The notes beneath the pieces were generated by a model. That model was not told where the DNA came from. It saw nothing but the letters and a program-made list of their open reading frames with translations, and did no database searches. Positions 8,243 through 16,681 of a stretch of DNA of 47,439 nucleotides are shown one piece after another. Both the position numbers and the translations under genes were made by a program. The stretch is from Gammaproteobacteria bacterium (GTDB lineage Bacteria > Pseudomonadota > Gammaproteobacteria > Pseudomonadales > Azotimanducaceae), in the NCBI GenBank assembly GCA_021773555.1, contig JAJFKA010000171.1, positions 1-47,439 on the forward strand, written 5' to 3'. Each line of letters starts with the position of its first letter. Position 1 is the stretch's first letter.

Positions 8243-8404
8243 GAAACCTCGCCCGAGGGTCTGGTTGTTGCCGGCATTGATCCGGCGCATGTATCACAAG
8301 ATGGACCACAACCAATGACACGATACCATCCAGGGGCGAATGGGAGACACACCGAGAGCCGGTTGGAATGGAAAATCCCGAACTTTTGTATCGGGTTTTT
8401 TTTG
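8243..8404 (+). ncRNA. Candidate structured small RNA or attenuated leader
   Basis: About 160 nt run from a promoter-like pair to an intrinsic terminator with no open reading frame of note. The segment can fold: CCTCG-CC-CGAGG (8247-8258); an outer pairing of TGGTTGT near 8262 with ACAACCA near 8310; and an inner GCCGG-7 nt-CCGGC between them. It sits between divergent cmoA and the HNH gene. I could not match it to 6S, 4.5S, RNase P, tmRNA or Rsm RNAs. It may be an independent small RNA, or the 5' leader of the HNH gene with an attenuator. Confidence 0.35.
8377..8403 (+). terminator. Rho-independent terminator
   Basis: CCCGA (8377-8381), a 9-nt loop, TCGGG (8391-8395) and eight T residues (8396-8403). 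No protein gene on the plus strand ends upstream of it, and the HNH gene starts 43 bases downstream, so it ends either a small RNA or an attenuated leader. Confidence 0.7.
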
Positions 8405-8445
8405 CCCGACGATGTTTGCCCTCGCGGCCGCAGTGAGACCAGCGT

Positions 8446-9039
8446 ATGAGCCTCCGAATATTAAGGATTAATACTGCAGGATTTCCAATTGAATGGCTGA
8501 GCTGGCAGGAAGCAGTTTGCCTGCATGCCCGTGAGCTTGTCAGCTGGACCTACGGTGAAGAAGTAATGGAAGTCCACGGCGGTCATTGCCGGCTGACCGG
8601 CGAGCAGACCGTGATGGTGTTGAACAGCATCATCGCCTGTCGGGGCAAGGTATTTAACCAAAGAGCGAAGGCTCCACCACTGACCAACCGTGCCTTGTTT
8701 CGACGAGATCAGAATACTTGCCTGTACTGTGGCGTCCTCTTCCAGGAAGTTCATTTGAGTCGTGATCACGTTCATCCGATCTCTCGTGGTGGCGAGGATA
8801 CGTGGACCAACGTGGTCACTGCCTGCAAACGCTGCAATGCCAGGAAGGGTAATCTGCTGCTGGAAGAGAGCAGGATGGAGTTGATGGCATTACCTTATCG
8901 ACCGAATCATGCCGAGTATCTGGCACTAACTCACAGCGGTCGGATACTGGGCGATCAGATGGCGTTCCTGCGCCGACAGTTCTCATCGAATAGCCGATTA
9001 CTCGAGATGGAGTTGACCGACGCGGTTGCCCCTTCATAG
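8446..9039 (+). CDS. HNH endonuclease family protein
   Basis: A 197-residue protein with a zinc-bound HNH nuclease core. CLYCG and CKRCN supply two CxxC pairs. DHVHPISRGGEDTWTNVV supplies the catalytic His and the Asn, at roughly residues 90-130. An N-terminal ~80-residue extension (LRILRINTAGFPIEWLSWQEAV...) is the one seen in a widespread chromosomal HNH family that is not linked to restriction or phage. No methyltransferase or phage genes adjoin it. Its role is unknown beyond predicted DNA cleavage. It starts 43 bases after an intrinsic terminator. Confidence 0.88.
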   Translation: MSLRILRINTAGFPIEWLSWQEAVCLHARELVSWTYGEEVMEVHGGHCRLTGEQTVMVLNSIIACRGKVFNQRAKAPPLTNRALFRRDQNTCLYCGVLFQEVHLSRDHVHPISRGGEDTWTNVVTACKRCNARKGNLLLEESRMELMALPYRPNHAEYLALTHSGRILGDQMAFLRRQFSSNSRLLEMELTDAVAPS

Positions 9040-9072
9040 ACTGTCCGTTCAACCCGAACAGGCAGAACTGCG

Positions 9073-9822
9073 ATGACCGACGTTGTCACTTATGCGCTCG
9101 ATGAGCGGAATCAAAAAATTGCGCTGATCAAGATCAACCGACCTGAGAAGATGAATGCACTCAATGAGGACGTTATACAGGGTCTCCGGAGCGCGTTTCG
9201 TCGTTATGATCAATCATCTGCATGTTGCGCGATTCTTTATGCACAAGGCGACCGAGCTTTTTCAGTTGGTGCCGATATCACAAATCCTCCGAAGGAAATG
9301 TGGCAGGGCGTCCCGGGTGTGGGAGTGGTTACCAGCAAACCCATTGTCGCGTGTGTACAGGGATATTGTATTGGCGGCGCCTATATTCTTGTGCAGATGT
9401 GTGACCTGGTCGTTGCTGCGGATAATACAGTGTTTAAGTATCCTGAAGCCCAGGTCGGATTTACGGGCGGATTGATTGCCGGTTGTGCGGCGAGAATTCC
9501 TCACAAAATCGCGATGGAATTTATGCTGCTTGGCCAGGACCTGGGCGCGCAAAGAGCGTTCGACGTGGGCATGGTGAATCGTGTAGTACCGCTTGGCGAA
9601 CAACTCAATGCCGCCCTGGAATATGCAGAAATCCTTGCCGGGAGCGCACCGCTGGTTGTACAGACGATCAAGAACCTGGTCGCCGATACGGTTCCCCGGG
9701 GTCCGGCGGAAACCTCAGCCATCGCCCGGGATAAGCTGCTTAACGTACGCGACAGTGCGGACGGCGCAGAGGGTAGGGCGGCATTCAGCGAGAAACGCCC
9801 ACCTGTATTTAAAGGCACATGA
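9073..9822 (+). CDS. Enoyl-CoA hydratase/isomerase (crotonase family)
   Basis: A 249-residue crotonase-fold protein. Seen: the N-terminal INRPEKMNALNEDV; the oxyanion-hole segments AFSVGADI and VQGYCIGGAYILVQMCDLVVAA; then FKYPEAQVGF, retaining the first catalytic-position Glu, and IPHKIAMEFMLLG; C-terminal KRPPVFKG. It should hydrate or isomerise an enoyl-CoA thioester in the cytoplasm. The reaction cannot be fixed, as the superfamily includes hydratases, isomerases and dehalogenases. It starts 33 bases after the HNH gene on the same strand; RIO kinase is convergent 10 bases downstream. Confidence 0.88.
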   Translation: MTDVVTYALDERNQKIALIKINRPEKMNALNEDVIQGLRSAFRRYDQSSACCAILYAQGDRAFSVGADITNPPKEMWQGVPGVGVVTSKPIVACVQGYCIGGAYILVQMCDLVVAADNTVFKYPEAQVGFTGGLIAGCAARIPHKIAMEFMLLGQDLGAQRAFDVGMVNRVVPLGEQLNAALEYAEILAGSAPLVVQTIKNLVADTVPRGPAETSAIARDKLLNVRDSADGAEGRAAFSEKRPPVFKGT

Positions 9823-9832
9823 TCAGGCGGTA

Positions 9833-10594
9833 CTAATAGTTATCGAGTAGCTGCATAAACGAAATATCAGTTCCCAGTCGTCTGAAACAGTTTTCCAAAT
9901 TACCAAGATCTCTGTGCATGATCGACCAGGCGTCGGGGGTCGTGCGCAGGTCCATGGCCTGCGGCACATCGATAATGACCGGCTGATCGTTGTGATAGAG
10001 AATGTTGTACGCGGATAAGTCGCCGTGAACCATATGTATGGATAACATTTTTTCGATGTCGCGCATCAGCAAGCTGGCAGTTGTGTGCGCTGCCTGGTTG
10101 GTGAGTTTACAATTCACAAGCCGGGGTGCCGGGCCAGCGTCGTTGCCGATGAACTCCATCAAAACCCCGTCCGGAAAAAGTGCTACCGGCTCGGGCACTC
10201 TGATGCCAGCCTCGTGCAGGCGAGTCAGATTTTGCCACTCGCTTTTGACCCAGTCCTGGTGGAATGCTTTTTCGCCTTTGCGGGATCGCCCACGCATTGC
10301 CTTGGCCATACGCCGGTCCTTGTGCTTGCTAAAATTTCGATAGCTATGGTCATTGCTGAAATTTCTGAAATTGCGCGCTTTAAATACCTTTGCAGCCAAC
10401 AAGGGTGCTGTTGTACTGGCACCGCCGCGGCACAAATAGACGGTTGCTTCCTTGCCGTCATTGATCTTACCCAGCACCTCATCGACGTAACCTGCAAACG
10501 CGTTTTCGATGTTGTCTTTTTCCAGCGATTCCAGCTGGTGGATTTTGAATCCGGCATTAGCCAGATCCACGGGTTCGTAGTCTCTAAAGGACAT
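9833..10594 (-). CDS. RIO1-family atypical serine/threonine kinase
   Basis: A 253-residue RIO kinase. The STGK-like nucleotide region is GKINDGKEATVYLCRGG and a Lys follows in LLAAKVFKARNFRNF. The catalytic loop is MVHGDLSAYNILY (HGDLSxxN) and the metal-binding motif is VIIDVPQAMD. RIO1 proteins lack the activation loop of ordinary protein kinases. In bacteria their substrates are not established; ribosome maturation is known for the eukaryotic and archaeal members. GAGGAG lies 10 bases before the ATG. It appears monocistronic and is convergent with the enoyl-CoA hydratase. Confidence 0.92.
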   Translation of the reverse strand: MSFRDYEPVDLANAGFKIHQLESLEKDNIENAFAGYVDEVLGKINDGKEATVYLCRGGASTTAPLLAAKVFKARNFRNFSNDHSYRNFSKHKDRRMAKAMRGRSRKGEKAFHQDWVKSEWQNLTRLHEAGIRVPEPVALFPDGVLMEFIGNDAGPAPRLVNCKLTNQAAHTTASLLMRDIEKMLSIHMVHGDLSAYNILYHNDQPVIIDVPQAMDLRTTPDAWSIMHRDLGNLENCFRRLGTDISFMQLLDNY

Positions 10595-11254
10595 GGAATG
10601 TTACTCCTCGCAGTGATTGGGCCCTGATTCAGGACACGATGACGAGTGAGGGCTTTGGGCAGAATATCTCGGGATGATCAAACAGGAATGTTTAAGAGTC
10701 CATCAACCACGGTGGACAGAATTGTTACCGGCGATCAGCGATCATGCTGATTGGCCGAAAGCAGGTCCTTCTGATCAGAGGCCAGAGATCGCTCTGGAAA
10801 CACTCGTCGATGTTAGATTGAATGCTGCCATGAGGAACTCCTTTAGCCGATGAGTGTTTTGATTGGGACCGTGGAGCAGTATAACCCAGGGGTAAGGACA
10901 GACCAAACTGCGGTTGGTTACACTTCATTACAGCTTGATACGCTGGCGACATCTGCAAATTTCAATCGGCAAATATCATGCTTTCAATCCTTCACCAGTA
11001 TCGACTTGCAGGTGATTGAAGCATCGAAGCTTCGGAAAATTAAAGTTGCGCGTGGTGGCCGCCACTCCTTCGGGAGTGGGGGCTTTTAATTTGTGCTACC
11101 GGGTAACTGCCCTGCTTTTTTCCCAGACGTCCTTCCTTTCGCCAACAGGGCGAGTTTTGTTCACTTGAAAGACCACAACAAATGCTACGTAAAATTCGAA
11201 CAAGGCGCTAAACTCGCCTCGTGTTTGAATACTAACGTTTGCTGAGGGTACAAA
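10595..11254. other. Long intergenic region with possible small transcript
   Basis: No supported protein gene. A promoter-like pair on the plus strand (TTGATT at 10859-10864 and TATAAC at 10880-10885) precedes an intrinsic terminator at 11058-11091, with about 200 bases between them and no ribosome-binding site. Short open frames on either strand have no recognisable features, and one runs straight through the terminator. Confidence 0.5.
11058..11091 (+). terminator. Intrinsic terminator with UUCG tetraloop
   Basis: CCACTCC (11062-11068), loop TTCG, GGAGTGG (11073-11079), then a G-run and CTTTTAATTT. An AAATTAAAG segment before the stem could extend pairing with the trailing CTTTTAATTT. No plus-strand gene ends before it, so it ends a non-coding transcript or is a relic. 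Confidence 0.7.
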
Positions 11255-11611
11255 ATGAAAAACCTTGTTGTGTTCCTGGGCTGTCTGTTTGCAGCGAATT
11301 TATGTTCTGCGTCCGATGCCACCAATATCCTGGCGGAGATTGTAATCGACCTGAACCACTTTCCGTCTGCGGACGATAAGACATACCTTGATGAAATTAT
11401 CGGTGATGCGGAGAGTACCGATGACGAAAAACTGCTCGCGGCCATCATCAGCCGAATCGCACACAAGCCGGATGCCAGTGATGCCAGCGCATTGAAAAAA
11501 CTGGCGAAAAGTGGATCTGGAGAGGTAAAAGCCATTGCCGCAGCGGTAATGTCGATCGAACACAAGGCAGCGGCTGATAAGGTCGCGGCTTTGGAAACGA
11601 TGCTCGAATAA
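11255..11611 (+). CDS. Small secreted helical protein, function unknown
   Basis: A 118-residue protein with a clear signal peptide (MKNLVVFLGCLFAANLCSA, cleavage likely before SDATN). The mature ~98 residues are charged and helical, with a two-helix periodicity (DEKLLAAIISRIAHK, ASALKKLAKSG, EVKAIAAAVMSIEHK) reminiscent of HEAT-like packing. GAGGG lies 8 bases before the ATG. It is alone on its strand, with the M20 peptidase convergent 22 bases downstream. No family was recognised; a periplasmic location is the only inference. Confidence 0.7.
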   Translation: MKNLVVFLGCLFAANLCSASDATNILAEIVIDLNHFPSADDKTYLDEIIGDAESTDDEKLLAAIISRIAHKPDASDASALKKLAKSGSGEVKAIAAAVMSIEHKAAADKVAALETMLE

Positions 11612-11633
11612 CCGTTCTGGGACAGGCGTGGAT

Positions 11634-12998
11634 CTAGTCGAGAGTGAACGCCCTGAGCAGCTCAATCATTAGCTGACTGCCACGCTTCATGTTATCGACG
11701 GATATCCGTTCGTTGTTGCCATGTACCCCGCGACCATCGATGGCAGGAACCACAAATGTTCCAAATCCATAACTGGTAATGCCCAGATCCCGGAAAAAGT
11801 GGCTGTCGGTGAATCCCGTGGTAACTCCTGGCAGCACAATACTGCCCGGAAAGTTTCGCGCGTAGACCGCCTCGATTGTTCGATACAAGGGCGTGTCGGC
11901 CGAACTGGAGGCTGGTGAAAACCCCATGAGTTTTGTGACGGCGACATTGGGGTCGTTGATAATGGTGGTAAGTTGCTCGACAAATTGTTCCGGGTCCTGG
12001 TCTGGCAAGAGCCTGCAGTCGAGTTCAATCGATGCTTCGGTTGGGACGACGTTGATTTTGTTGCTGCCTTCGAGTCTGGTGAGTGAACAGGTGTTGCGCA
12101 GTAGCGAGTGATGCCGGGGGTTAGTCAGCTGCAAATAGTTCATGAACTCCGGATCGGAAACGGCGTTGGTTATGTCCTGGTATCGCGGCTTTAACTCCGC
12201 GCTCTGGAATCTTGCCATTCCCTCAAACATCACGCGCACGGCGGGTACCACCCGCGGCTCAAACTTGCTCCGCACGAGTCTGTCACCGGCTCTTAAGATT
12301 CTGGTCACGGCGGTTTCCGTTTGCGGCGAGGAGCCGTGCCCGGGGTTGCCATGGGCGGTGACTCGCAACCAGAGCGGTACCTTTTGGGTCAGTTCAACGG
12401 TAAAAACCGTGTCCTCGCCGATCAGGCCACCACCTCCACCTTCGTTAAGCAGATACCCCACCCCCTCAAAAATATCCGGACGATTCGCCACCAGCCAACC
12501 GGCGCCGAATGCACCCCCGGCTTCCTCATCAGCAGTCGCAACAAAAATGACATCGCGGTTGCGTTTTTCACCCTGTTCGTGAAGTGCCAGGAAAGCCTGA
12601 AGCTGGGCGATTCCCGTTCCCTTCATATCCAGGGCACCTCGGCCGTAAATATAGCCGTCGCGAATTGCACCTTCGTATGGATCAAAGGTCCAGTAATTGA
12701 GATCGGCAGGTACGACGTCCATGTGATTGAGGAGCACCAGCGCAGGTTTGTCACCACCGGGCAATCGTGCCCATATATTTCCGCGACCGGTTGCAGACTC
12801 GGCGATCTCATAGCCGATACCTGCTGCGGTGAAAATTCCGGCAAAAAATTCAGCCGCCTTAAGCTCATTGCCCGGTGGGTTTTGAGTGTTGATCCTGATG
12901 TAGCTTGCGAGTCGCTCGGGCGCCTGACCGGCAAAATCGGAACCGTGGGCTGCGGCGGTCAGCAGTGCAAAACTTAAGATAAGAAATGAACGGGACAT
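11634..12998 (-). CDS. Secreted M20-family metallopeptidase
   Basis: A 454-residue M20 peptidase with an N-terminal signal peptide (MSRSFLILSFALLTAAAHG). Di-zinc ligands are visible: LLNHMDVVPAD (first His and catalytic Asp), YGRGALDMKG (bridging Asp) and VATADEEAGG (general-base Glu and zinc Glu); a late His is in DGRGVHGNNE. A lid/dimerisation domain sits around residues 210-330. M20 enzymes hydrolyse peptides or N-acyl amino acids; a periplasmic carboxypeptidase-like role is inferred. The CaiB-type gene lies 36 bases upstream on the same strand, so the two may be co-transcribed. Confidence 0.9.
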   Translation of the reverse strand: MSRSFLILSFALLTAAAHGSDFAGQAPERLASYIRINTQNPPGNELKAAEFFAGIFTAAGIGYEIAESATGRGNIWARLPGGDKPALVLLNHMDVVPADLNYWTFDPYEGAIRDGYIYGRGALDMKGTGIAQLQAFLALHEQGEKRNRDVIFVATADEEAGGAFGAGWLVANRPDIFEGVGYLLNEGGGGGLIGEDTVFTVELTQKVPLWLRVTAHGNPGHGSSPQTETAVTRILRAGDRLVRSKFEPRVVPAVRVMFEGMARFQSAELKPRYQDITNAVSDPEFMNYLQLTNPRHHSLLRNTCSLTRLEGSNKINVVPTEASIELDCRLLPDQDPEQFVEQLTTIINDPNVAVTKLMGFSPASSSADTPLYRTIEAVYARNFPGSIVLPGVTTGFTDSHFFRDLGITSYGFGTFVVPAIDGRGVHGNNERISVDNMKRGSQLMIELLRAFTLD

Positions 12999-13034
12999 AG
13001 GAGCTTCCTTTAATACAGGTGATTTTCCTCAGGA

Positions 13035-14213
13035 TTACCTGACCACGCCTTTCTCGCGTAGCTCAGCAAGGTTAACGATACCCAGCTCTGCCAGGATTTC
13101 GTCGGTGTGCTCACCGTGCAGCGGAGCACCTCGTCTGATTTCAGTCCCGGTCTTGCTGAATCGAGCTGCAGGACGGGTCTGTCGTAATCTTCCGGCAATC
13201 GGATGGTCGGTTTCCACGATCAGGTCGCTGGCCAGCACTTGCGGGTGGTTAATCATGTCCTTACGTTTTAGTACGGGTGCTGACGGTACACCATGGTCAT
13301 CGAGTATTCGTAACCATTGTTCTGCGGGTTTACTGAGCAGTGCTTCCTGGGTCATCCGGAGCCGCTCATCAGCATTGAGGTCGCGCAATGCCGGATTACT
13401 GAAACGTTCGTCCTGTTTCCATTCCGGGTGTCCCACGGCATCGCTGAGAGCCGCCCATTGTTTGTTGGACATGGCAGAAACACTGATGTAGTCGGTGGCG
13501 GTTTCGTAAATCAAATCAATAAACGTGGCAGCACGCTGAGTGCTTACCTCTTTGCCGACAAACGTCTGGCCGCCCATATCTGATGCCCAGAGAAAGGAAA
13601 CAACAGCATCGAGCATGGAAACCCGGATGTGTTGGCCTTCGCCGGTGCGTTCACGAGCGAGCAGTGCCGAGGAGATTGCCTGGGCGGCAGTCATGCCGGT
13701 GAGTTTGTCCGGTAGTATCGTGCGTACCAGTCTTGGTCTGGCTTCATCTGATCCGCCCTGGATGGTAGCCAGACCACTGATGGCCTGAACGATAGGATCA
13801 TAAACTGGCTTATGGGACCAGGGACCCTGTTCGCCGAATCCCGAAATGGAGGTATAAATGATATTGGGTGCAACCTTGCGCACAGCTTCTTCATCAACAC
13901 CAAGGCGTTCAACGACACCCGGTCGAAAGTTCTGGATCAGTACATCCGCTGTCGCTGCGAGACTGAGCAAAATCGAAACGCCTTCCGGCGATTTCAGGTC
14001 CAGCGTGATACCACGCTTATTTCGGTTGTTGTTGAGAAAGGTTGCGCTGAATTGATTGTCGCCATACCCGGCCCCACGTGCATGGTCAGGTGCGTCAACG
14101 GATTCCACCTTGATGACGTCAGCGCCCTGATCCGCCAGTAGCATTGTCGCGAATGGACCCGAAATTACCGTGGTGAGATCGATAATCCGTATACCATCGA
14201 GTGGTCCAGCCAT
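13035..14213 (-). CDS. CaiB/BaiF-type (class III) CoA-transferase
   Basis: A 392-residue class III CoA-transferase. The N-terminus LDGIRIIDLTTVISGPFATMLLADQGADVIKVE is the family signature. The catalytic Asp is expected in YDPIVQAISGLATIQG, and the C-terminal RRGAPLHGEHTDEILAELG is also typical. These enzymes move CoA between carboxylic acids by a ping-pong mechanism through an aspartyl-CoA intermediate. The substrate is not identifiable. It precedes the M20 peptidase on the minus strand and is divergent from the amidohydrolase gene across 14214-14522, a promoter-bearing gap without other genes. Confidence 0.92.
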   Translation of the reverse strand: MAGPLDGIRIIDLTTVISGPFATMLLADQGADVIKVESVDAPDHARGAGYGDNQFSATFLNNNRNKRGITLDLKSPEGVSILLSLAATADVLIQNFRPGVVERLGVDEEAVRKVAPNIIYTSISGFGEQGPWSHKPVYDPIVQAISGLATIQGGSDEARPRLVRTILPDKLTGMTAAQAISSALLARERTGEGQHIRVSMLDAVVSFLWASDMGGQTFVGKEVSTQRAATFIDLIYETATDYISVSAMSNKQWAALSDAVGHPEWKQDERFSNPALRDLNADERLRMTQEALLSKPAEQWLRILDDHGVPSAPVLKRKDMINHPQVLASDLIVETDHPIAGRLRQTRPAARFSKTGTEIRRGAPLHGEHTDEILAELGIVNLAELREKGVVR

Positions 14214-14522
14214 TTTTCGCTCCGTGTTTTGTTACGGGAATCTTGAATTCTGATGCAATCTAACGAAGCAATCTACAGGGCTTGTCTTTTGGATGCCAGC
14301 ATCGGGTGAGGCAACGCCAGCACGGGCCGTGGGTTTATCCTTGAAGGGGCACCATTTACCGGAGCCAGTCAGCAAGGTACGATTGGGATCGTGTTTGGAT
14401 GCGCAGGACATCCGGCAGCAGATGACTAGAAGCGGATTGGCGTACCGGTTACGCTTTTTCCCCGATCTTATTCGAAATCAGAAGCGCCGCAAATTGCGGA
14501 GTAGAATAAAAGGAGATTGATG

Positions 14523-15701
14523 ATGCCTTACGTAGAGAACCGCACGATACACGATGCTGACTCCCATGTGATGGAATTGCCCGAACGTATCGTTGAATTC
14601 ATGGAGAGCCGTTACCTGAAGGAATTCGAACCTTTTGTTCGGCGTCGCGGAACTGGTTGGGTCGAAGGAGTGATCGCGCAGCATGATGATCCTGATTTTC
14701 GGGCAGGTGCCGAATCACAGGTACTGTTGCGCAAGAATCACCAGGCACTGGGTGCATTCCGCAAGGATGACAGGCCGCTTACCCTGGACTATCTGGGCTT
14801 TGCCAGTCAGTTGGTTTTCACCACGGACGCGCTGGCAAATTATGGCCTTGAGTCTGGCCAAACCAATGAGCTGGCGATCGCAGCGGCGCAGGCGCACAAC
14901 CGTATGATGGTTGACTTCTGCTCAGTCGATCCCAGATTGCTCGCCACGGGTTACGTGCCTCTGGTTGATATAGACCGTGCACCGGAAGTTGCCCGACAGG
15001 CGATTGATCTGGGTTGCAAGGGATTGATTATTCCGTCGCGGTGCCCGCCCGGGCACTCACCATCGCATATAGGTTTTGAACCAGTCTGGGCCATGGCCCA
15101 GGAAGCGGGACTGCCCATACTGTTTCATGTGGGCGGCGAAGAAAAAATGAACCTGGACTATCATCAGAACGGTCTGCCCCAGGTGCTTGACTTCCACGGC
15201 GGCGCTGAAAATTTTACCTCGAGCAGCTATATGGCAATCCCACTTTCCGTGTGGCAGACCCTGTCAGTGCTGGTGATCGATGGCGTCTTTGATCGCTACC
15301 CTAAATTGATGTTTGGCGCGATCGAGCTCGGAGCTTCCTGGGTTCCCAGTTTAATGCGATTCCTGGATTCGGGCGTGGCAGCATTCACCAAGGGCGAAGA
15401 CCGGCTGAAGCGGTTGTCCGCCAAACCCAGCGAAATACTTCGACGACAGTTTCGAGTCACCCCTTATCCTCATGAACCAACTGGCTGGATTATTGATAAC
15501 AGTGGCCCGGAGCTTTGCCTGTTTTCCTCTGATTTCCCACATGTTGAGGGCGGTCGTAATCCCCTTAAACGATTCGGTGAAGCGCTGGAAGGCATCTCTG
15601 CGGAAAATCAGCAACGCTTCTATCGGGATAATTTTATCGACCTGATGGGGCGGGGTCTTGATCCCTCATTGTATGATCATCCTTCGGTTCGGGTCGCCTG
15701 A
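14523..15701 (+). CDS. Amidohydrolase-2 family metal-dependent hydrolase
   Basis: A 392-residue TIM-barrel hydrolase of the Amidohydro_2 group. The N-terminal IHDADSHVMELPER gives the first metal-binding D-x-x/H positions; LFHVGGEEKMN carries another ligand His; C-terminal LFSSDFPHVEGGRNPLKRF gives the final Asp and His. Of three possible starts (TTG 14517, ATG 14520, ATG 14523), 14523 best fits the AGGAG at 14511-14515. The group includes decarboxylases and hydrolases of aromatic or cyclic acids; the substrate is unknown. Its 3' end overlaps the convergent gshB by 25 bases. Confidence 0.88.
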   Translation: MPYVENRTIHDADSHVMELPERIVEFMESRYLKEFEPFVRRRGTGWVEGVIAQHDDPDFRAGAESQVLLRKNHQALGAFRKDDRPLTLDYLGFASQLVFTTDALANYGLESGQTNELAIAAAQAHNRMMVDFCSVDPRLLATGYVPLVDIDRAPEVARQAIDLGCKGLIIPSRCPPGHSPSHIGFEPVWAMAQEAGLPILFHVGGEEKMNLDYHQNGLPQVLDFHGGAENFTSSSYMAIPLSVWQTLSVLVIDGVFDRYPKLMFGAIELGASWVPSLMRFLDSGVAAFTKGEDRLKRLSAKPSEILRRQFRVTPYPHEPTGWIIDNSGPELCLFSSDFPHVEGGRNPLKRFGEALEGISAENQQRFYRDNFIDLMGRGLDPSLYDHPSVRVA

Positions 15702-16681
15702 AGGATTGAGGGCGAGTCAGACTGACCATGCTTGTTGTTATCGACTGTCCTGATCATGGCATCACTGATAAGTACCTGGAGGTTTGATCCGGTGACTGCA
15801 TTGATCTGCCGGACGGCAGACGGGCTGGTGACGTTGATTTCAGTGAGTCTGCCGTCGATAAAGTCCAGCCCGGCAAGTAGTATATTGTGATGGCGTAGCA
15901 TCCTGCCGACTGCTTTCGTCAGGCTTCGTTCTTCCGGCGTCAGTTCGGCAGGATGGCAGGACGCGCCCTGATGGATATTGGCCAGATCGCTGCCAGGCGC
16001 TGGAATGCGATTGACCCAGCCAACCGGCTCGCCATCAACCAGGAAAACCCGCTTATCACCCTGCCGTACCCCGGGCAGATATTCCTGCGCCATCACCAGC
16101 CGCGGTGAATCGGTCCCGCGCACATACTTGTTTAACATTGCTTCCAGTTTCGGTTCACTGGCGTCCGCGAAGATAATTTCCCTGCCGGAGCAATTGTCCA
16201 GAGGTTTCAGCACGACTCGCCGATGGGTGCGCACGAACTCGGCGAGCAGTGAGATGTTCATGGTCACCAGCGTATCCGGACAATTTGCCGGCCAGTTAAG
16301 GGTGGAGATTTTTTCATTAATATTGCGAAGTGCCGCGGGGGAATTGATCGCGACGGTTTTCCTGGGTAAAAACTCCAACAGGTAAGTCAGATGCAGATAA
16401 ACATCATCGAACGGTGGATCCTTGCGAATGACCAGCGCGTCGAAGTCACCCAGCGGCGTGTACGCGGGCGGTGCGTTCTTTAACGGTGTAATGGCCAACA
16501 CCCTGGAGGTATATCCCATCAGCACCGCACCACGCAATGCGACGTCTTCCTGCTGCAGCCAGTGAATCTGATGACCTCGCGCCATCAGTTCCTGCATACA
16601 AAGCAGTGATGTCTCGGTGGCGAGATTGAGCGTCGCGTAAGGGTCCATGAGAAAGCAGAATCTGTATCGGGATTTATTCAT
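15677..16681 (-). CDS. gshB: Glutathione synthetase
   Basis: A 334-residue ATP-grasp enzyme ligating gamma-glutamylcysteine and glycine. Seen: FLMDPYATLNLATETSL at the N-terminus; RKDPPFDDVYLHLTYLLE; VVLKPLDNCSGREI (ATP-grasp Lys/Gly loop); QEYLPGVRQGDKRVFLVDGEPVGWVNRIP; and LDFIDGRLTEINVTSP, the metal/ATP site. ATG 16681 is chosen because it aligns the family N-terminus and overlaps the arsR stop by 8 bases; a 19-residue longer frame would lie inside arsR. Length is slightly above E. coli GshB (316). gshA is not in the window. Regulation by the upstream ArsR protein is inferred from the overlap. Confidence 0.95.
   Translation of the reverse strand: MNKSRYRFCFLMDPYATLNLATETSLLCMQELMARGHQIHWLQQEDVALRGAVLMGYTSRVLAITPLKNAPPAYTPLGDFDALVIRKDPPFDDVYLHLTYLLEFLPRKTVAINSPAALRNINEKISTLNWPANCPDTLVTMNISLLAEFVRTHRRVVLKPLDNCSGREIIFADASEPKLEAMLNKYVRGTDSPRLVMAQEYLPGVRQGDKRVFLVDGEPVGWVNRIPAPGSDLANIHQGASCHPAELTPEERSLTKAVGRMLRHHNILLAGLDFIDGRLTEINVTSPSAVRQINAVTGSNLQVLISDAMIRTVDNNKHGQSDSPSILQATRTEG

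Noticed and set aside
8243-8404. Match to 6S, 4.5S or Rsm-type RNA
   Set aside because: The diagnostic sequence blocks of these RNAs are not visible; only an unclassified structured RNA can be proposed.
8446-9039. Restriction-modification or phage HNH nuclease
   Set aside because: No methyltransferase, terminase or phage gene is nearby, and the N-terminal extension belongs to a common chromosomal HNH family.
10725-10958. 77-residue minus-strand frame in the long gap
   Set aside because: No ribosome-binding site, no domain and low-complexity composition; kept as intergenic.
10850-11089. 79-residue plus-strand frame
   Set aside because: It reads through the stem of an intrinsic terminator, so it is unlikely to be translated.
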